This document shows positions 17,865-28,005 of a DNA stretch of 64,000 bases, piece after piece. Every line of letters starts with the position of its first letter. Positions within the stretch are counted from its first letter, which is position 1. Under the pieces are notes generated by a model, which ran no database searches, was not told where the DNA came from, and was given only the letters and a program-made list of their open reading frames with translations. Source of the stretch: Corallium rubrum (Eukaryota > Cnidaria > Anthozoa > Scleralcyonacea > Coralliidae); contig OZ035998.1 in the NCBI GenBank assembly GCA_964035015.1, positions 22,180,326 through 22,244,325 on the forward strand. The letters run 5' to 3'. Made by a program: the position numbers and the translations under genes.

Positions 17865-18610
17865 TGCAGATCGTACCATGCAACGTGTTAAGTGTCTATA
17901 CGGATACCATCTGATGTCGGTCCGTCACTATCCTAAGACAGGTTCCACAGCCGTACGATCTGAACCACCTGCACTATATATCCTCCTACATGGAATATCT
18001 GAGAGCAACATGTTTCTACTAAGTATCTACCATCTGATGCAGGGCCGTAGGAAGCAATTTTCTATTGGGGGGGGGGGGGCTCATGTAGCGAGCGTCGAAG
18101 ACGCGAGATATCTAGGGGGGTCCGGGGGCATGCCCCCCCGGAAAATTTTGGATTCTAGGGTCTCTGAAACAGCATTTCCCGCATTCTGGGGCGAGATTTA
18201 TAGCAAAATTTATAGCATAAATTTTATTTCCCTCTAAAACGTTACAGATTATCGCTAGTTTACAAATTATTGGGGGGGCTGAAGCCCCCCCCCCCCCCAG
18301 CCCCCCCGGTGTCTACGGCCCTGTGATGTCAGTCTGTCACCATATATGCTAATACAGATGCCACTATCTGTAGGATACGAACCATCTGCCCTATCTTACA
18401 TGGCATATCTGAGAGCAACATGTATTTACTAAGTGCCTACAATCTGTACCATTTAATGTTGATCCGTGCACCATCCCAAGACAGATGCCACGTCCGTCCA
18501 TACGATCTGAACCATCTGCGCTGCTGTGTGCAGTACAAGCTGTTCGAATACTCAGGCTTTTTTGCCCCAGAGCTCTGCTGTCGAGGTATGTCCATGCAAT
18601 ACTGATAGAC
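17865..18610 (+). repeat. Satellite block, about 150-bp units, interrupted by an insertion
   Basis: Recurrent blocks ATCTGATGTCGGTCCGTCAC, CCTAAGACAGRTTCCAC, TACGATCTGAACCATCTG and GAATATCTGAGAGCAACATG follow each other in fixed order. Three or more diverged units are seen, split by the 284-bp element at 18040. The same satellite appears in opposite orientation at 25575-25830. Confidence 0.75.
18040..18323 (+). mobile_element. hAT-like element inserted in satellite, 5-bp target duplication
   Basis: Ends CAGGGCCGTAG and CTACGGCCCTG are perfect inverses. TGATG is duplicated (18035-18039, 18324-18328). Neighbouring satellite units show the empty site CTGATGTC. The interior has long G and C runs and GGGGGCATGCCCCCC. 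284 bp, no coding capacity. Confidence 0.85.
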
Positions 18611-18745
18611 ATCGGACGTCGGATTGTATACGATCGGTATATATAAGGGGGTTGGAAATGGTATTACAATACTAAAATGAAACTTATGATATGAATAAAA
18701 AGTACAATAGAACAAGGATTAATTAATAGTTTGTAATTGGAGTTA

Positions 18746-20010
18746 GGATGTCATCAAGTGTTCAATTACATCACTTTGCCTTAGCGATCTCTTAAATTCA
18801 GATAAAGATTGATCCAGACGAATATTTCTTGGAAGAGAATTCCAAAGAACAGCTCCACTGTAGGAAAAACTCTTCTTAAAAAAATTGGTCTTTGGTTTTG
18901 GAGGCAAGAGATTTAAATCAGAATTTCGTAAACTATAATCATGTACTTGATTAGTTCTACAAAATAATTCTTTTAAATAACTAGGAGGTAGATTATTCAA
19001 CGATTTAAACATCATTGTAGCTTTTTCAAAGCTTCTTTCATGCGTTAATTTGCGGCACCCGAGTTCGAGGAATAACTATTCCATTTGAAGGGTAGTCATA
19101 CGGACTTTTTGAAATAATTCTAGCTTCTCTGTTTTGTATTTTTTGTAGCTTTAGAGAAAGACCATATCAGACAGAGTGTCCCAAACTTCGCTACAATAAT
19201 TTAGCCGTTGTTCAACCAGGCTATGGTAAATTAAATGAAGATTTTCCAAAGATATAAAAGATCCAACCCGTCGTATCATCTTTAAAACTTGGGTAATTTT
19301 TGCAATTAATTCATTCATTCACATGATCTTTCCAACAAAGGCTTTCATCATAAATTAAGCCTAATATTTTAGAATTTGAAACGCGCCTAAAGGCGGTTTT
19401 CCACTAGGCGACATTTGTCGACCGACTCGACATTTTTCTTTTGTCTTGGCTAATTTGTTCCACTCGAGAGCTTGCGAGACAAAAGAAAATGTCGCTTCGC
19501 GCGACATTTTTCGCCTAGTGGAAAACCATCTTAACTAAGGATATTATGGTCAAGTATTAAGACTGGTTCATGCGAAATGTTATTTAATCTTTCATTGGTT
19601 CCGATTAACATGTATTCAGTTTTAGTAATGTTGACTAGCAGTTTGTTAGCACTAACCCAAACATAAATTTCTTTCAAATCTTCACTGAGTTTAAGTTCTA
19701 GATCAGATACATCATGCGAGGCAGCATAAACCTGAGTATCATCTGCGTATAAATCGGCTTTATCGTGTTAACTAGACAATTTGGAAAATCGTTGATGAAC
19801 ATTAGGAATAATAAACGACCCAATATTGATCCCTGTGGAACTCCACGAAGAATTTGAGCTTTGTTGGACAGTTTTGTATTTACAAGAGATTTCTGAAATC
19901 GATTACTAAGATAACTTCCAAACCATCGTAGAGCCATAAGGATCCAGCTTTCGTAATAGAATTTCATGATTTACGGAATCAAAAGCTCTTTTTAGATCCA
20001 TACAGATTAA
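18746..20010 (-). pseudogene. LINE (non-LTR retrotransposon) remnant, 3' part of the reverse transcriptase
   Basis: Minus-strand pieces, in order from high to low coordinate: RWFGSYLSNRFQKSLV and GVPQGSILG (19930-19830), typical of jockey/CR1-type reverse transcriptases; a damaged YADD region (about 19750); then a C-terminal block at 19015-18746 with PPSYLKELF, HDYSLRNSDLNLLPPKP and GAVLWNSLP. Frameshifts and a foldback insertion (19388-19530) break it. It belongs with the fragments at 22165-22860 and 24495-25340. Confidence 0.75.
19388..19530 (+). mobile_element. Foldback hairpin element, copy C
   Basis: Arms AAGGCGGTTTTCCACTAGG...TTTTCTTTTGTCT and their inverse surround the loop GTTCCACTCGAGAGCTTGCG. 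Two other members are at 27444-27595 and 33462-33608. It interrupts the LINE remnant. Confidence 0.75.
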
Positions 20011-21137
20011 TAAAGACAAAACGCCTGGTCAGGCGTTCACTCGGGCTACTGGAAAATCGCAATGAGTAGGTGGAGGTGTTTTGGATAAAAGGTCATAAAA
20101 GGTACTGAAATTGTTATGAAAGCTGCATTCACACACATGCGCAGTTTATCACATGCACAGTGGCGTAGCCAGGGGGGCAAGGGTCTTTAAGACCGTTCTA
20201 TATTGCAACTTGAAATCCATGGAGAAACTTGTAGGGTGTACACTTGTTTTAAGGCAAAGTGAGTAGAATAAAGATTACTCCTGTAACCATTCCTTATTTC
20301 CGTTATCAGCATTGCTATAAAATTAATTGGTTGAATGCAACAGACTAGTAACTGTAGAGTGGTTTGATCGAAAACCAAACTGATTTTTTGATAAGAGATT
20401 GTTTCTAGTAAGATAGTTGTTTAAACGGCCCTGTTTTCACGGCCAAAATTTAAGCGGGATCTGAGCCACATGACTTTAAGCGGGCTTAAAATATCCGTGT
20501 AAACATATCGGCGTAAATTAATCGCGATTAGTTTGCACCACCTCAAGGAGGTGAATTAAACTGAGCACGATCAATCAATCGCGCTAAAGGCTTGCTATTA
20601 ATACGGTGTTATTAATACGAAAAAATGCATTTTTTTGCCCTGTTCTGGAAGCTTCCATCTCGCTATTGTTTGTTCCTTTCTTTCTTTTAGCTATTAATAG
20701 CATTTGCAAGTCATTTAAACAAAAGAGAAGCGCATTAGAACGATTGGTATATCAATAACACGCTAAGAACGACATTAGCGCTATTCGAATATCAATTGTG
20801 CTAGTAAGTAGGTTCAATAACAACACCTTATTATATATTCCGTAAAGTGAAAATCAATGGAGCGAAACAAACATCAAATCCATGCACTTATTAGTCTTTA
20901 ACATTTTGACAACAACATTAGCGATAAATCAAAAGACATTTAACTACAACAAATATTCATTAATATAAAGACAGAAAATGAGGTCCCGTTGGACGCAGCT
21001 GCGTTCTGATATGTACACATAATTAACCATGAAAACATATAAAAGTACAGTTGAAAGCACCTTATCAAAGTTGAACAGACGACAACAGCAGACAACAGCA
21101 GCAATGGCGGAGAGAGTGAAAAAACGACAGGGAAAGG

Positions 21138-21420
21138 TTGGTACGTGCTTTTGAGGCACCGGACCAAGACTACCTCACGATAGCAGATAATTTGGGTATA
21201 AACCGTTCAACAGCACGAAGAATCATTGCCCGATATTTGCAAGAAAATAGGGTTGATGAGAGACCACGTGGAGGGCGAAACAACGTCAAAGTTGACGAAG
21301 AAATGAAGAGGTGTCTGGAAGCAATTCTCAACGAAAACTGCTTGCTAACATTGAGAGCTATCAATGCAGTTACATCGACGTCTACCACAAAAGCCAGTTG
21401 TCAGCGACCGCACCACCCAA
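21138..21420 (+). pseudogene. N-terminal helix-turn-helix fragment of a Tc1/IS630-type transposase
   Basis: The reading frame contains VRAFEAPDQDYLTIADNLG, INRSTARRIIARYLQENR and ERPRGGRNN, followed by ENCLLTLRAIN. This is the paired-like helix-turn-helix DNA-binding region at the start of IS630-Tc1-mariner transposases. It stops before any catalytic region. A DDE core is absent. Confidence 0.75.
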
Positions 21421-21484
21421 CTGAGGATATCCATGTCAACAAATATTCATTAATATAAAGGTGTGCAAAGTCAGAAGTCACGTT

Positions 21485-21790
21485 CTAACAAATATAGATT
21501 GAATGCTTGTCTGTCCGCACAACAGCAAAAATGCTGTAGTTTTTAGGCCTGGATGTGTTCCCTTGCAAGACATCGTGGCAAGTATGTCTGCATAAGTCTG
21601 CCCCATGCAGTACATTTCGCAACGGTAATATTTGTTTCCGAAATTCACCCAATGGTAGCTGTGCATTTCTTGCAGCTGGCCTGTCATTCATACGAAGTTG
21701 AATCTCAGCACGCGAAATATCTGCCTTAATGTTGGCCTTAAGGCAGCTGATGGCTTGTTCTACAGGATTAATAAGTGCATGGATTTGATG
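21485..21790 (-). pseudogene. C-terminal fragment of the same transposase type, opposite strand
   Basis: Minus-strand translation has NPVEQAISCLKANIKADISR, then RMNDRPAARNAQLPLGEFR. NPVEQ corresponds to the region of the third catalytic residue (NP-E) of IS630/Tc1 enzymes. It faces the N-terminal fragment, so the two cannot form one protein. Confidence 0.7.
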
Positions 21791-22164
21791 TTTGTTTCGC
21801 TCCATTGATTTTCACTTTACGGAATATATAATAAGGTGTTGTTATTGAACCTACTTACTAGCACAATTGATGTTCGAATAGCGCTAATGTCGTTCTTAGC
21901 GTGTTATTGATATACCAATCGTTCTAATGCGCTTCTCTTTTGTTTAAATGACTTGCAAATGCTGTACTCTCGTGTACCGATGTCTTACCCATACGAAGCT
22001 TACAAAACCAGAAATATAGCTCGTCCGCCATGTTGAATAATGGTGTACGTCTTTTAGTAAGGGATTATTAAATGATTGACCGTGTAAACGCACCAATGTA
22101 ACGCATTTTAAGCACGCTTAACCTAAGTGTGCTTAAATTTTGGCCGTGTAAACATGCAGGGCAT

Positions 22165-22860
22165 AATTGAGATATTTTTTCAACAATATATAAGTAAAAT
22201 TGAGATTGGTCTATAGTGATCTGGATTATTTCTTTTGTTTCCTTTCTTATTCATAAATAAGGGAATAACTTTTGCTAATTTCCAATCATTAGGAAAAATA
22301 CCAGTTCTAAAGTGACTGATTAAATATAACTGTCAGCCAAGGTGAAATAACAGAGCCTGACAATCTGCATGAGGATTTTACTGGATATGCCATCCAATCC
22401 TGTGGCTTTGCCGGCAACCAATGAATTTTACATGTTTAAAACTTCAGAAGGACAAATGTCCTCCAATGTAAAAACTGACTTAGTTGGGTTGATATGATAT
22501 ACCCTTATCAGTAGTTGACTTTCCTAAATCTTCTCCAATATTTGCAAAATAGGTATTGATATAATTTTCTGAGGATCGTTTATTTCACTGTCATGATTTG
22601 TTTTAAGATTCTTTATCAATTAGGCTGATTGTTTAGGACTGCGTGACAGTAAATCATTCAAAGTTTGCCATGTTTTCTTCATGTCTCCTTTACAAGAAAG
22701 GAATTTGTTATCAAAATAGGCTACTTTTGCAGATTTATAGAAGAGTTTACTCTGTTTTTTATTTCTTTGTAATTTCCCCAGTCAACAGGTTTGGAAGTTA
22801 TGATAGCTTTTCTCTTCAAGGCATCTCTTTTAAACATGAGCTCCTTAAGGTTCTTATTTT
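22165..22860 (-). pseudogene. LINE remnant, N-terminal half of the reverse transcriptase
   Basis: Minus-strand pieces KATGLDGISSKIL (about 22420-22370), FPNDWKLAKVIPLF and HYRPISILL (about 22300-22200) are conserved early reverse-transcriptase motifs. It continues below the 20428-22162 insertion into 20010-18746, and above into 24495-25340. Confidence 0.7.
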
Positions 22861-22861
22861 A

Positions 22862-23190
22862 GGGAAGCACGGGTGGCGTGTGCTGTTAGGGCGCTGCCTC
22901 TCACCGCTGTAGTTAAGCCCAGTTGAACGGGGTTAGTACTTGGATGGGTGACCGTCTGGGAATAGCTCCGTTCTCGAACTTGAACTTCATGTGAGTAGAG
23001 TTTAGTTGGTCTCTCCTGTGCTTCGAGGGTTTTTCGCAGGGTTCTGCGGTTTTTCTTCCTCCGTAAAATCAACACTTAGGTCTTAGTTTATGTCGTGCAC
23101 TTTTAACATGAGCCTCTGGCTCGGATGATTGGGCGACCACATCCTGTGTTTACGACGTTAAATAAATCATTACTCATTACTCATTTAATC
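22862..23190 (+). mobile_element. 5S rRNA-derived SINE, best copy
   Basis: Head GGGAAGCACGGGTGGCGTG, GCCTCTCACCGCTG, GTTAAGCCCAG, GGTTAGTACTTGGATGGG, TGACCGTCTGGGAATA reproduces the 3' half of 5S rRNA with its pol III internal promoter. The body (CTCTCCTGTGCTTCGAG...) matches the copy at 50200-50445. The tail ends TAAATAAATCATTACTCATT. It sits in the LINE remnant. Confidence 0.8.
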
Positions 23191-23204
23191 AAGGAGAACA
23201 TACA

Positions 23205-24483
23205 GGCATACTGTAAAACCCGGACTGGACTGGACTGGACTGGACTCAAAAATCTGTAAAACCCGGACTCAACAATCTGTAAAACCCGGACTAATATTTT
23301 TAACCAACAGGGGGTCCCACTGATGCATGTAAATACCCGGGGGGGGGGTCATAATGGGTTTTGAATGAACGGGGGGTTGACGTGACTTAAACTCGGAGAT
23401 GAAACATAATCTCCGATCAAATACGTCTACTCACTTGTCGCTAATAAACAGGGGGCGTGCATGTATAGCAATTCAGGATAATGACTCGGTCACGCCAAGA
23501 ACGACAAAGCTTTTAGTAATATAGTAAGGTTAGATATACTGCCGAAACAGAGAACGTATAGGAGTCTAACGTTTCGAGCATTACTCAAGTAAATAACTCA
23601 GACTGAGGAAGAGGCCGCGAGGAGTCCAAATGGGAAACTTTAAAATTAGGAAAGACCAAAAGTTAGTATACTGCAGACTGTAGTATTATTAGTGCAGTTG
23701 TTTAGAAATTGCCCAACAAATCGCAACAAAATCACCAGTGTTTACGACAGCGCTTTCAATTTGTAGTCAAATTTGCAGTCCAATGCGCATTAAAATAAAG
23801 TAAAAGCAGAACGCTGGGTTTTCCTGTATGCCTATTTTCTTTCTTCGCAATTAAGCGCTTCTGTTTTGACTACCGGTGTCGTGAATCATGATAATTATAT
23901 AGTCATAGCCACGTATTAATAGCAAAAGAAAACTTGAATATTTTTTAATCTTACTGAACAGAGCTAAGGAAACTAGCCTGCGGCTAACAGGCAATGTTGG
24001 AATGTGAGGTGTAAATATGATCATCTTTGCTTTAGCACTCAGTGAACTCTTAAAATAACTGACTTACTACGCCATGCAGCTTGGCCACAATTTGTCTATG
24101 TTGTATATTAGCGTTTAGTCCTTGGTAAAACTATATAAAATTCCGAAATTCTGCACGCATACTAAAAGCTTTGTCGTTCTTGGCGTGACCGAGTCATTAT
24201 CCTGAATTGCTATACATGCACGCTCCCCCCTGTTTATTAGCGACAAGTGAGTAGACGTATTTGATCGGAGATTATGTTTCATCTCCGAGTTTAAGTCACG
24301 TCAACCCCCCGTTCATTCAAAACCCATTATGACCCCCCCGGGTATTTACAAGCATCAGTGGGACCCCCCGTTGGTTAAAAATATTAGTCCGGGTTTTACA
24401 GATTGTTGAGTCCGGGTTTTACAGATTTTTGAGTCCAGTCCAGTCCAGTCCAGTCCAGTCCAGTCCGGGTTTTACAGTATGCC
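23205..24483 (+). mobile_element. Long-TIR DNA element with 9-bp target duplication (Mutator-like?)
   Basis: Terminal inverted repeats of about 310 bp start GGCATACTGTAAAACCC and contain a GGACT pentamer array at 23222-23245, a second TGTAAAACCCGGACT copy, and a G-rich block. GAACATACA flanks both sides (23196-23204, 24484-24492). Long TIRs with 9-bp duplications point to Mutator-like elements. The loop (about 23520-24165) has no transposase. Confidence 0.85.
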
Positions 24484-24494
24484 GAACATACAGA

Positions 24495-25340
24495 TTTGAT
24501 TCACTTGTTTTTAATTGGAGCATGAATATCGTAGACAGTGAAAAAAACTGTTTTCCAAGTTATCCACATGTCATTAGGGTTTTCATATAACAAATATTGC
24601 TCCAGGAAATTCTTTCTAGATCCGCAAGGAACAAGTTAATATTAAATTTCTTGAAACTTCTGTACTTGATGGTCTTTCCCTTATTAAGAGACTTATTAAA
24701 ACTTGGGAATTTACAGACACAATAAATTAAACTATATGATCGCTAATGCTAATGTGTAACACACCATTAGAATTAATCATATGTGTAGTGTTATGATATA
24801 TATATATGATATGATCATATATATATGATATATATATTCTGTGTTACGCGAGTAGCTTCATTGATAAATTGAGTATATTGGTATGAACCAAGTAAGAAAT
24901 TTGAGATCTTTAGTTAAAGCACTATAAGTGGATTGTGCAAAAGAACACAATTAAAATCACCGAGAATGAGAGATTCATTTTCTTCTGAATCAATCTTGAT
25001 TAAGTACTGTTCAAGATTTAATAAACAGTTACTTGAAAGATTTGGAGGTCTATACCAGGTTGTATAACAAGAAATGGTTTTGTAAAAGGTTTCCTTATTT
25101 CTAAGGTTAGAATTTCTAAGAGCATCGATCATCTCTTACTACATAATTAATATTATTACGGATATAAAAACAAACACCTCCTCCAGATGGATTTATGTCA
25201 AGGCGAATTATTTCATATCTTTCAATTTCTACTTCAGAGATAAGTACTGAACCATCAATTACGCCTTGTTTCATTAAGAGCAAGAATCTCAAATTCTCGA
25301 TCGCACAAAAGTAAGCGAATTTCTTCTATAAATGCTTAGG
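24495..25340 (-). pseudogene. LINE remnant, endonuclease part
   Basis: Minus-strand pieces are IDGSVLISEVEIERYEIIR, NPSGGGVCFYIRN (about 25200-25150), then TWYRPPNLSS and SLILGDFNC (25060-24950). These are the APE-type endonuclease motifs at the N-terminus of jockey/CR1-like LINE ORF2. It contains a small ATATAT palindrome at 24796-24836. Confidence 0.75.
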
Positions 25341-25570
25341 AATACTAATAACATTAAGACATGCAATTTTACTACCTCAGTTACCTCTATATAACGTTAT
25401 GAATATTGGATTTATTACGTATAGTGTTAGTATTAATATTAACAAGCTTTAAAAAAAAATTAAGAGCTTTTTAAATTAAAAGCTTTTTCTTTTTTTTATT
25501 AACAAGCTTTTTTTTAACAAGCTTTTTTTATTTCCCAAAGCTTTTTCTCTTCTTTGCTCTCAACACGTTG
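25341..25570 (+). other. AT-rich DNA with repeated AAGCTTTTT
   Basis: AACAAGCTTTTTT-type motifs recur five times between 25440 and 25550. No gene. Confidence 0.5.
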
Positions 25571-25574
25571 CTCT

Positions 25575-25830
25575 CAGATATTTCATGTATAGAAGAGTGC
25601 AGATGGTTCATTTAGATGATACGGATTGTATGGACCGTGGCATCTGTATTAGCATGGTGACGGACCGACATCAGATGGTAGACACTTATAGTAAATACAC
25701 CTGTTCTCACTCAGGTATTCCATGTAGGATATATAGTGCAGATGGTTCAGATCGTACGGATTGTGGAATCTGTCTTAGGATGCATGGTGACGGACCCGCG
25801 TCATTGGATCATCAGATGGTGGACCATGTA
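25575..25830 (-). repeat. Satellite block, opposite orientation
   Basis: The same about-150-bp unit as 17865-18610 but inverted: GTGACGGACCGACATCAGAT, GTGGAATCTGTCTTAGG, GCAGATGGTTCAGATCGTA. It bounds the LINE region on the right. Confidence 0.75.
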
Positions 25831-26105
25831 TAGGATATATGATAGGAAAGGTGATGAACAACCGAGATTTTACATAACGAAATATTGACGTTTCGAACCA
25901 AATACAACTGAACTCTATTGCTTCGCAAGCGATAAAAATTAGATGCCAATGATCGCTCTATATTGCAATTTCATGCAATATACAAAGATATTCAAATACA
26001 ATCCTGCATGTGATCTGCGTTTTCTTACTAGTTAAGTGCAGTCCTGAAATTGATTGATTTATGATTTAAAAAGCAATTGTACGTATATATCATATGTGTC
26101 ATGCA
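25831..26105 (+). other. Unassigned DNA before a (TA)n tract
   Basis: It contains TTGACGTTTCGAACC at 25887, a possible partner for the hammerhead-like motif at 26185. Otherwise nothing recognised. Confidence 0.4.
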
Positions 26106-26107
26106 TG

Positions 26108-26109
<2 letters not shown>

Positions 26110-26176
<67 letters not shown>
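26110..26176 (+). repeat. (TA)n microsatellite
   Basis: About 33 TA units. Confidence 0.95.
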
Positions 26177-26183
<7 letters not shown>

Positions 26184-26184
26184 T

Positions 26185-26264
26185 CTGATGAAGGGCCTTA
26201 ATTACCTCCTCTATATGTTTTGTAGTATAATTTATCACTCTTATGAGGGTCCTTCACTCGAAAC
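26185..26264 (+). ncRNA. Hammerhead-ribozyme-like motif next to (TA)n
   Basis: CTGATGA at 26185, a long imperfect stem II (GAAGGGCC with GGGTCCTTC), then CGAAAC at 26259. The core residues fit a hammerhead. A stem III partner (GACGTTTC) exists about 300 bases upstream, which would be far. Such motifs are known in Penelope-like retroelements and retrozymes. Activity is uncertain. Confidence 0.45.
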
Positions 26265-26596
26265 GTGACTCTTTGATATATTTATCAAATTCATTAAAAA
26301 TTCATGAAGAAAATTCAAAAGAAATGAATATTTAATCAATATCTGTAAGTCGCATATAGATTCGTCCTGATTTACATAACTTTTTCCTCAATTCACTTTG
26401 CTAAAATCACTCTAAATTGAACAATAGTTTGAAAACATGGCTATCTAGATGCGTGCTTGCAAATTAGATACAGATCGCTGCTCATGCTTTATCTATATTA
26501 CTTCTAGAACTCATTAATAATTCATGAGGAAACACAAAGAAAATCCATGTTTAATGAGGGTCTACATATGTGGTATAGATTCCTCTTGATTTATAT

Positions 26597-26877
26597 CATA
26601 GTCCCTAGAAATAAATTGTCTGGAAACGCGGCCAAAGTTTTTGTTCTAGGTTTTTGTTCACGTTTGTGCACCTTATTTCACCTTAACGCTTGCTGAACAC
26701 ATTGTATTTTTGGTATAATGAAGCAATCAACCAATAGCAGCGTTGCTTTATAAATATTACTGAACGTAAAACAAAAGATTGTGCACCTTATTTGCCACCC
26801 TCAACCTAAATTGTAGCCCATTGTTAACCGCTTTGGTATTCGCCGCGTCTCCAGACAATATAATTCTAGGGACTATG
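26597..26877 (+). mobile_element. Small DNA element, CATAGTCCCTAG ends, 7-bp target duplication (family D)
   Basis: Ends CATAGTCCCTAG and CTAGGGACTATG are perfect inverses. TTTATAT is duplicated (26590-26596, 26878-26884). 281 bp, no coding capacity. It is the uninterrupted relative of the copy at 62847-63599 and related to 43836-44133. Confidence 0.85.
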
Positions 26878-26977
26878 TTTATATGCATAAACTTTAGCTT
26901 TAATTTTCTCGACTTGGAAAAGTTACTACACCAATGAACTTACCAAATTGATCGTTTTAGAAGTAACTTACAGAATT

Positions 26978-27068
26978 CGTGTCCGTTCTGTATCGGCATA
27001 CGGCTGCTCGGCTTCGCCTCGTGTCTGTATACCCCGATACAGAACGGTCACTCATTCTGTAAATAAGT
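26978..27068 (+). mobile_element. 91-bp foldback
   Basis: TTACAGAATTCGTGTCC and GACACGAGGCGAAGCC-type loop with an inverse arm ending ATTCTGTAAATAAG. One end of the same family is found at 48010-48050. Confidence 0.65.
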
Positions 27069-27239
27069 AGGCAACGTTATTTTTCAACTGAAGGATTACT
27101 ACGCCAATGAACTTACCAAATGGGTCGTTCGCCGAGTGTTTTCAGATCTGATAAAACACGTACTGCGAATGTTAAATATATAACTTTATACATACGCTAC
27201 TTCGAATCAGTTCACAATTAGGTAAAATATTTTAAATGA

Positions 27240-27391
27240 AGAGCCATATAACACAAGAATAGACAATATAAATCGATTTTACTGACGTTTCGTTATATAC
27301 TTAACCAGTAGCACTCTGAAGATGTTACTGGTTAAGTAACGAAACGTCAGTCAAAATCGACTTATATTGTTTATTCTTGTGTCATGGGCTC
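27240..27391 (+). mobile_element. Foldback with hammerhead-like core
   Basis: Long arms (about 27240-27300 and 27330-27391) carry ATAAATCGATTTTACTGACG and its inverse. CTGAAGA at 27316-27322 is followed by a GTTAC/GTAAC hairpin and GAAAC at 27341. CTGACGT (27282-27288) can pair with ACGTCAG (27344-27350) as stem III. A competing simple hairpin covers the same bases, so ribozyme function is only a possibility. Confidence 0.55.
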
Positions 27392-27443
27392 TTATATATT
27401 TTTATACTACGTTTACGCTTTCCACCCGGAAAATCAATCGCCA

Positions 27444-27595
27444 CCATTATAATGGCCCATTTCCACTCAGGAGAATTTTCCTCGGACAGGACATTTTCTT
27501 TTGTCTCAAACTCATTAGTTCTGCCCAAGAGCTCACAAGACAAAGGGAAATTTCCTGTCCGAGGAAAATTCTCCTGAGTGGAAATGGGCCTTAAC
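27444..27595 (+). mobile_element. Foldback hairpin element, copy B
   Basis: Arms GGCCCATTTCCACTCAGG...ACATTTTCTTTTGTCT and inverse surround the loop TTAGTTCTGCCCAAGAGC. It ends in GGGCCTTAA, consistent with a TTAA target. Confidence 0.75.
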
Positions 27596-27599
27596 AAAC

Positions 27600-28000
27600 T
27601 GATAGGTAAAATGTGTTTGAGGTCATGTGGAACAAATAATCTCAGAATTTATACGCCCCAAATCCTCCTTTCTCAACAAGCTTATATAAATACATCCGCG
27701 TCTCATGAACAACGTAAATAATAACGCTACAAAAATCAGTAATATACACTCAGCACTCCATACAATTGCATGGCCCTTTTACCTCCTTAGACTCAGTTTT
27801 TGGTTTATCTCATTAACCGATCTCTGAAATTCTGAATCCTATGGAAATATGTAATCGGGAAATATGGAAATGACATGCAGTATAAACTATAGTATTATAA
27901 TAGAAAAGCAAAAACAAGACAAAATCCCCCAGGAAATAAAGTTTTAATACTTAGTAATACAGCTGCACACCTGCTGGCGATGCTGTATTGACGTAGTTAG
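27600..28000 (+). other. Unassigned DNA
   Basis: No gene recognised. AT-rich. Confidence 0.35.
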
Positions 28001-28005
28001 TCTAG

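Larger units (their letters stand above)
20428..22162 (+). mobile_element. Foldback DNA element carrying Tc1/IS630-type transposase pieces
   Basis: Outer inverted ends are GCCCTG...TTTTCACGGCC (20428) and its relative ending at 22162. Inner arms of about 200 bp (20699-20895 and 21767-21964) are near-perfect inverses, sharing ATGGAGCGAAACAAACATC and CACCTTATTATATATTCCG. Between them lie an N-terminal transposase fragment on + and a C-terminal fragment on - (separate entries). The element sits inside the LINE remnant. No certain target duplication. Confidence 0.75.

Noticed and set aside
22880-22980. Genuine 5S rRNA gene
   Set aside because: Only the 3' half of 5S is recognisable, it is followed by a shared non-5S body and tail, and three diverged copies exist, so it is a SINE.
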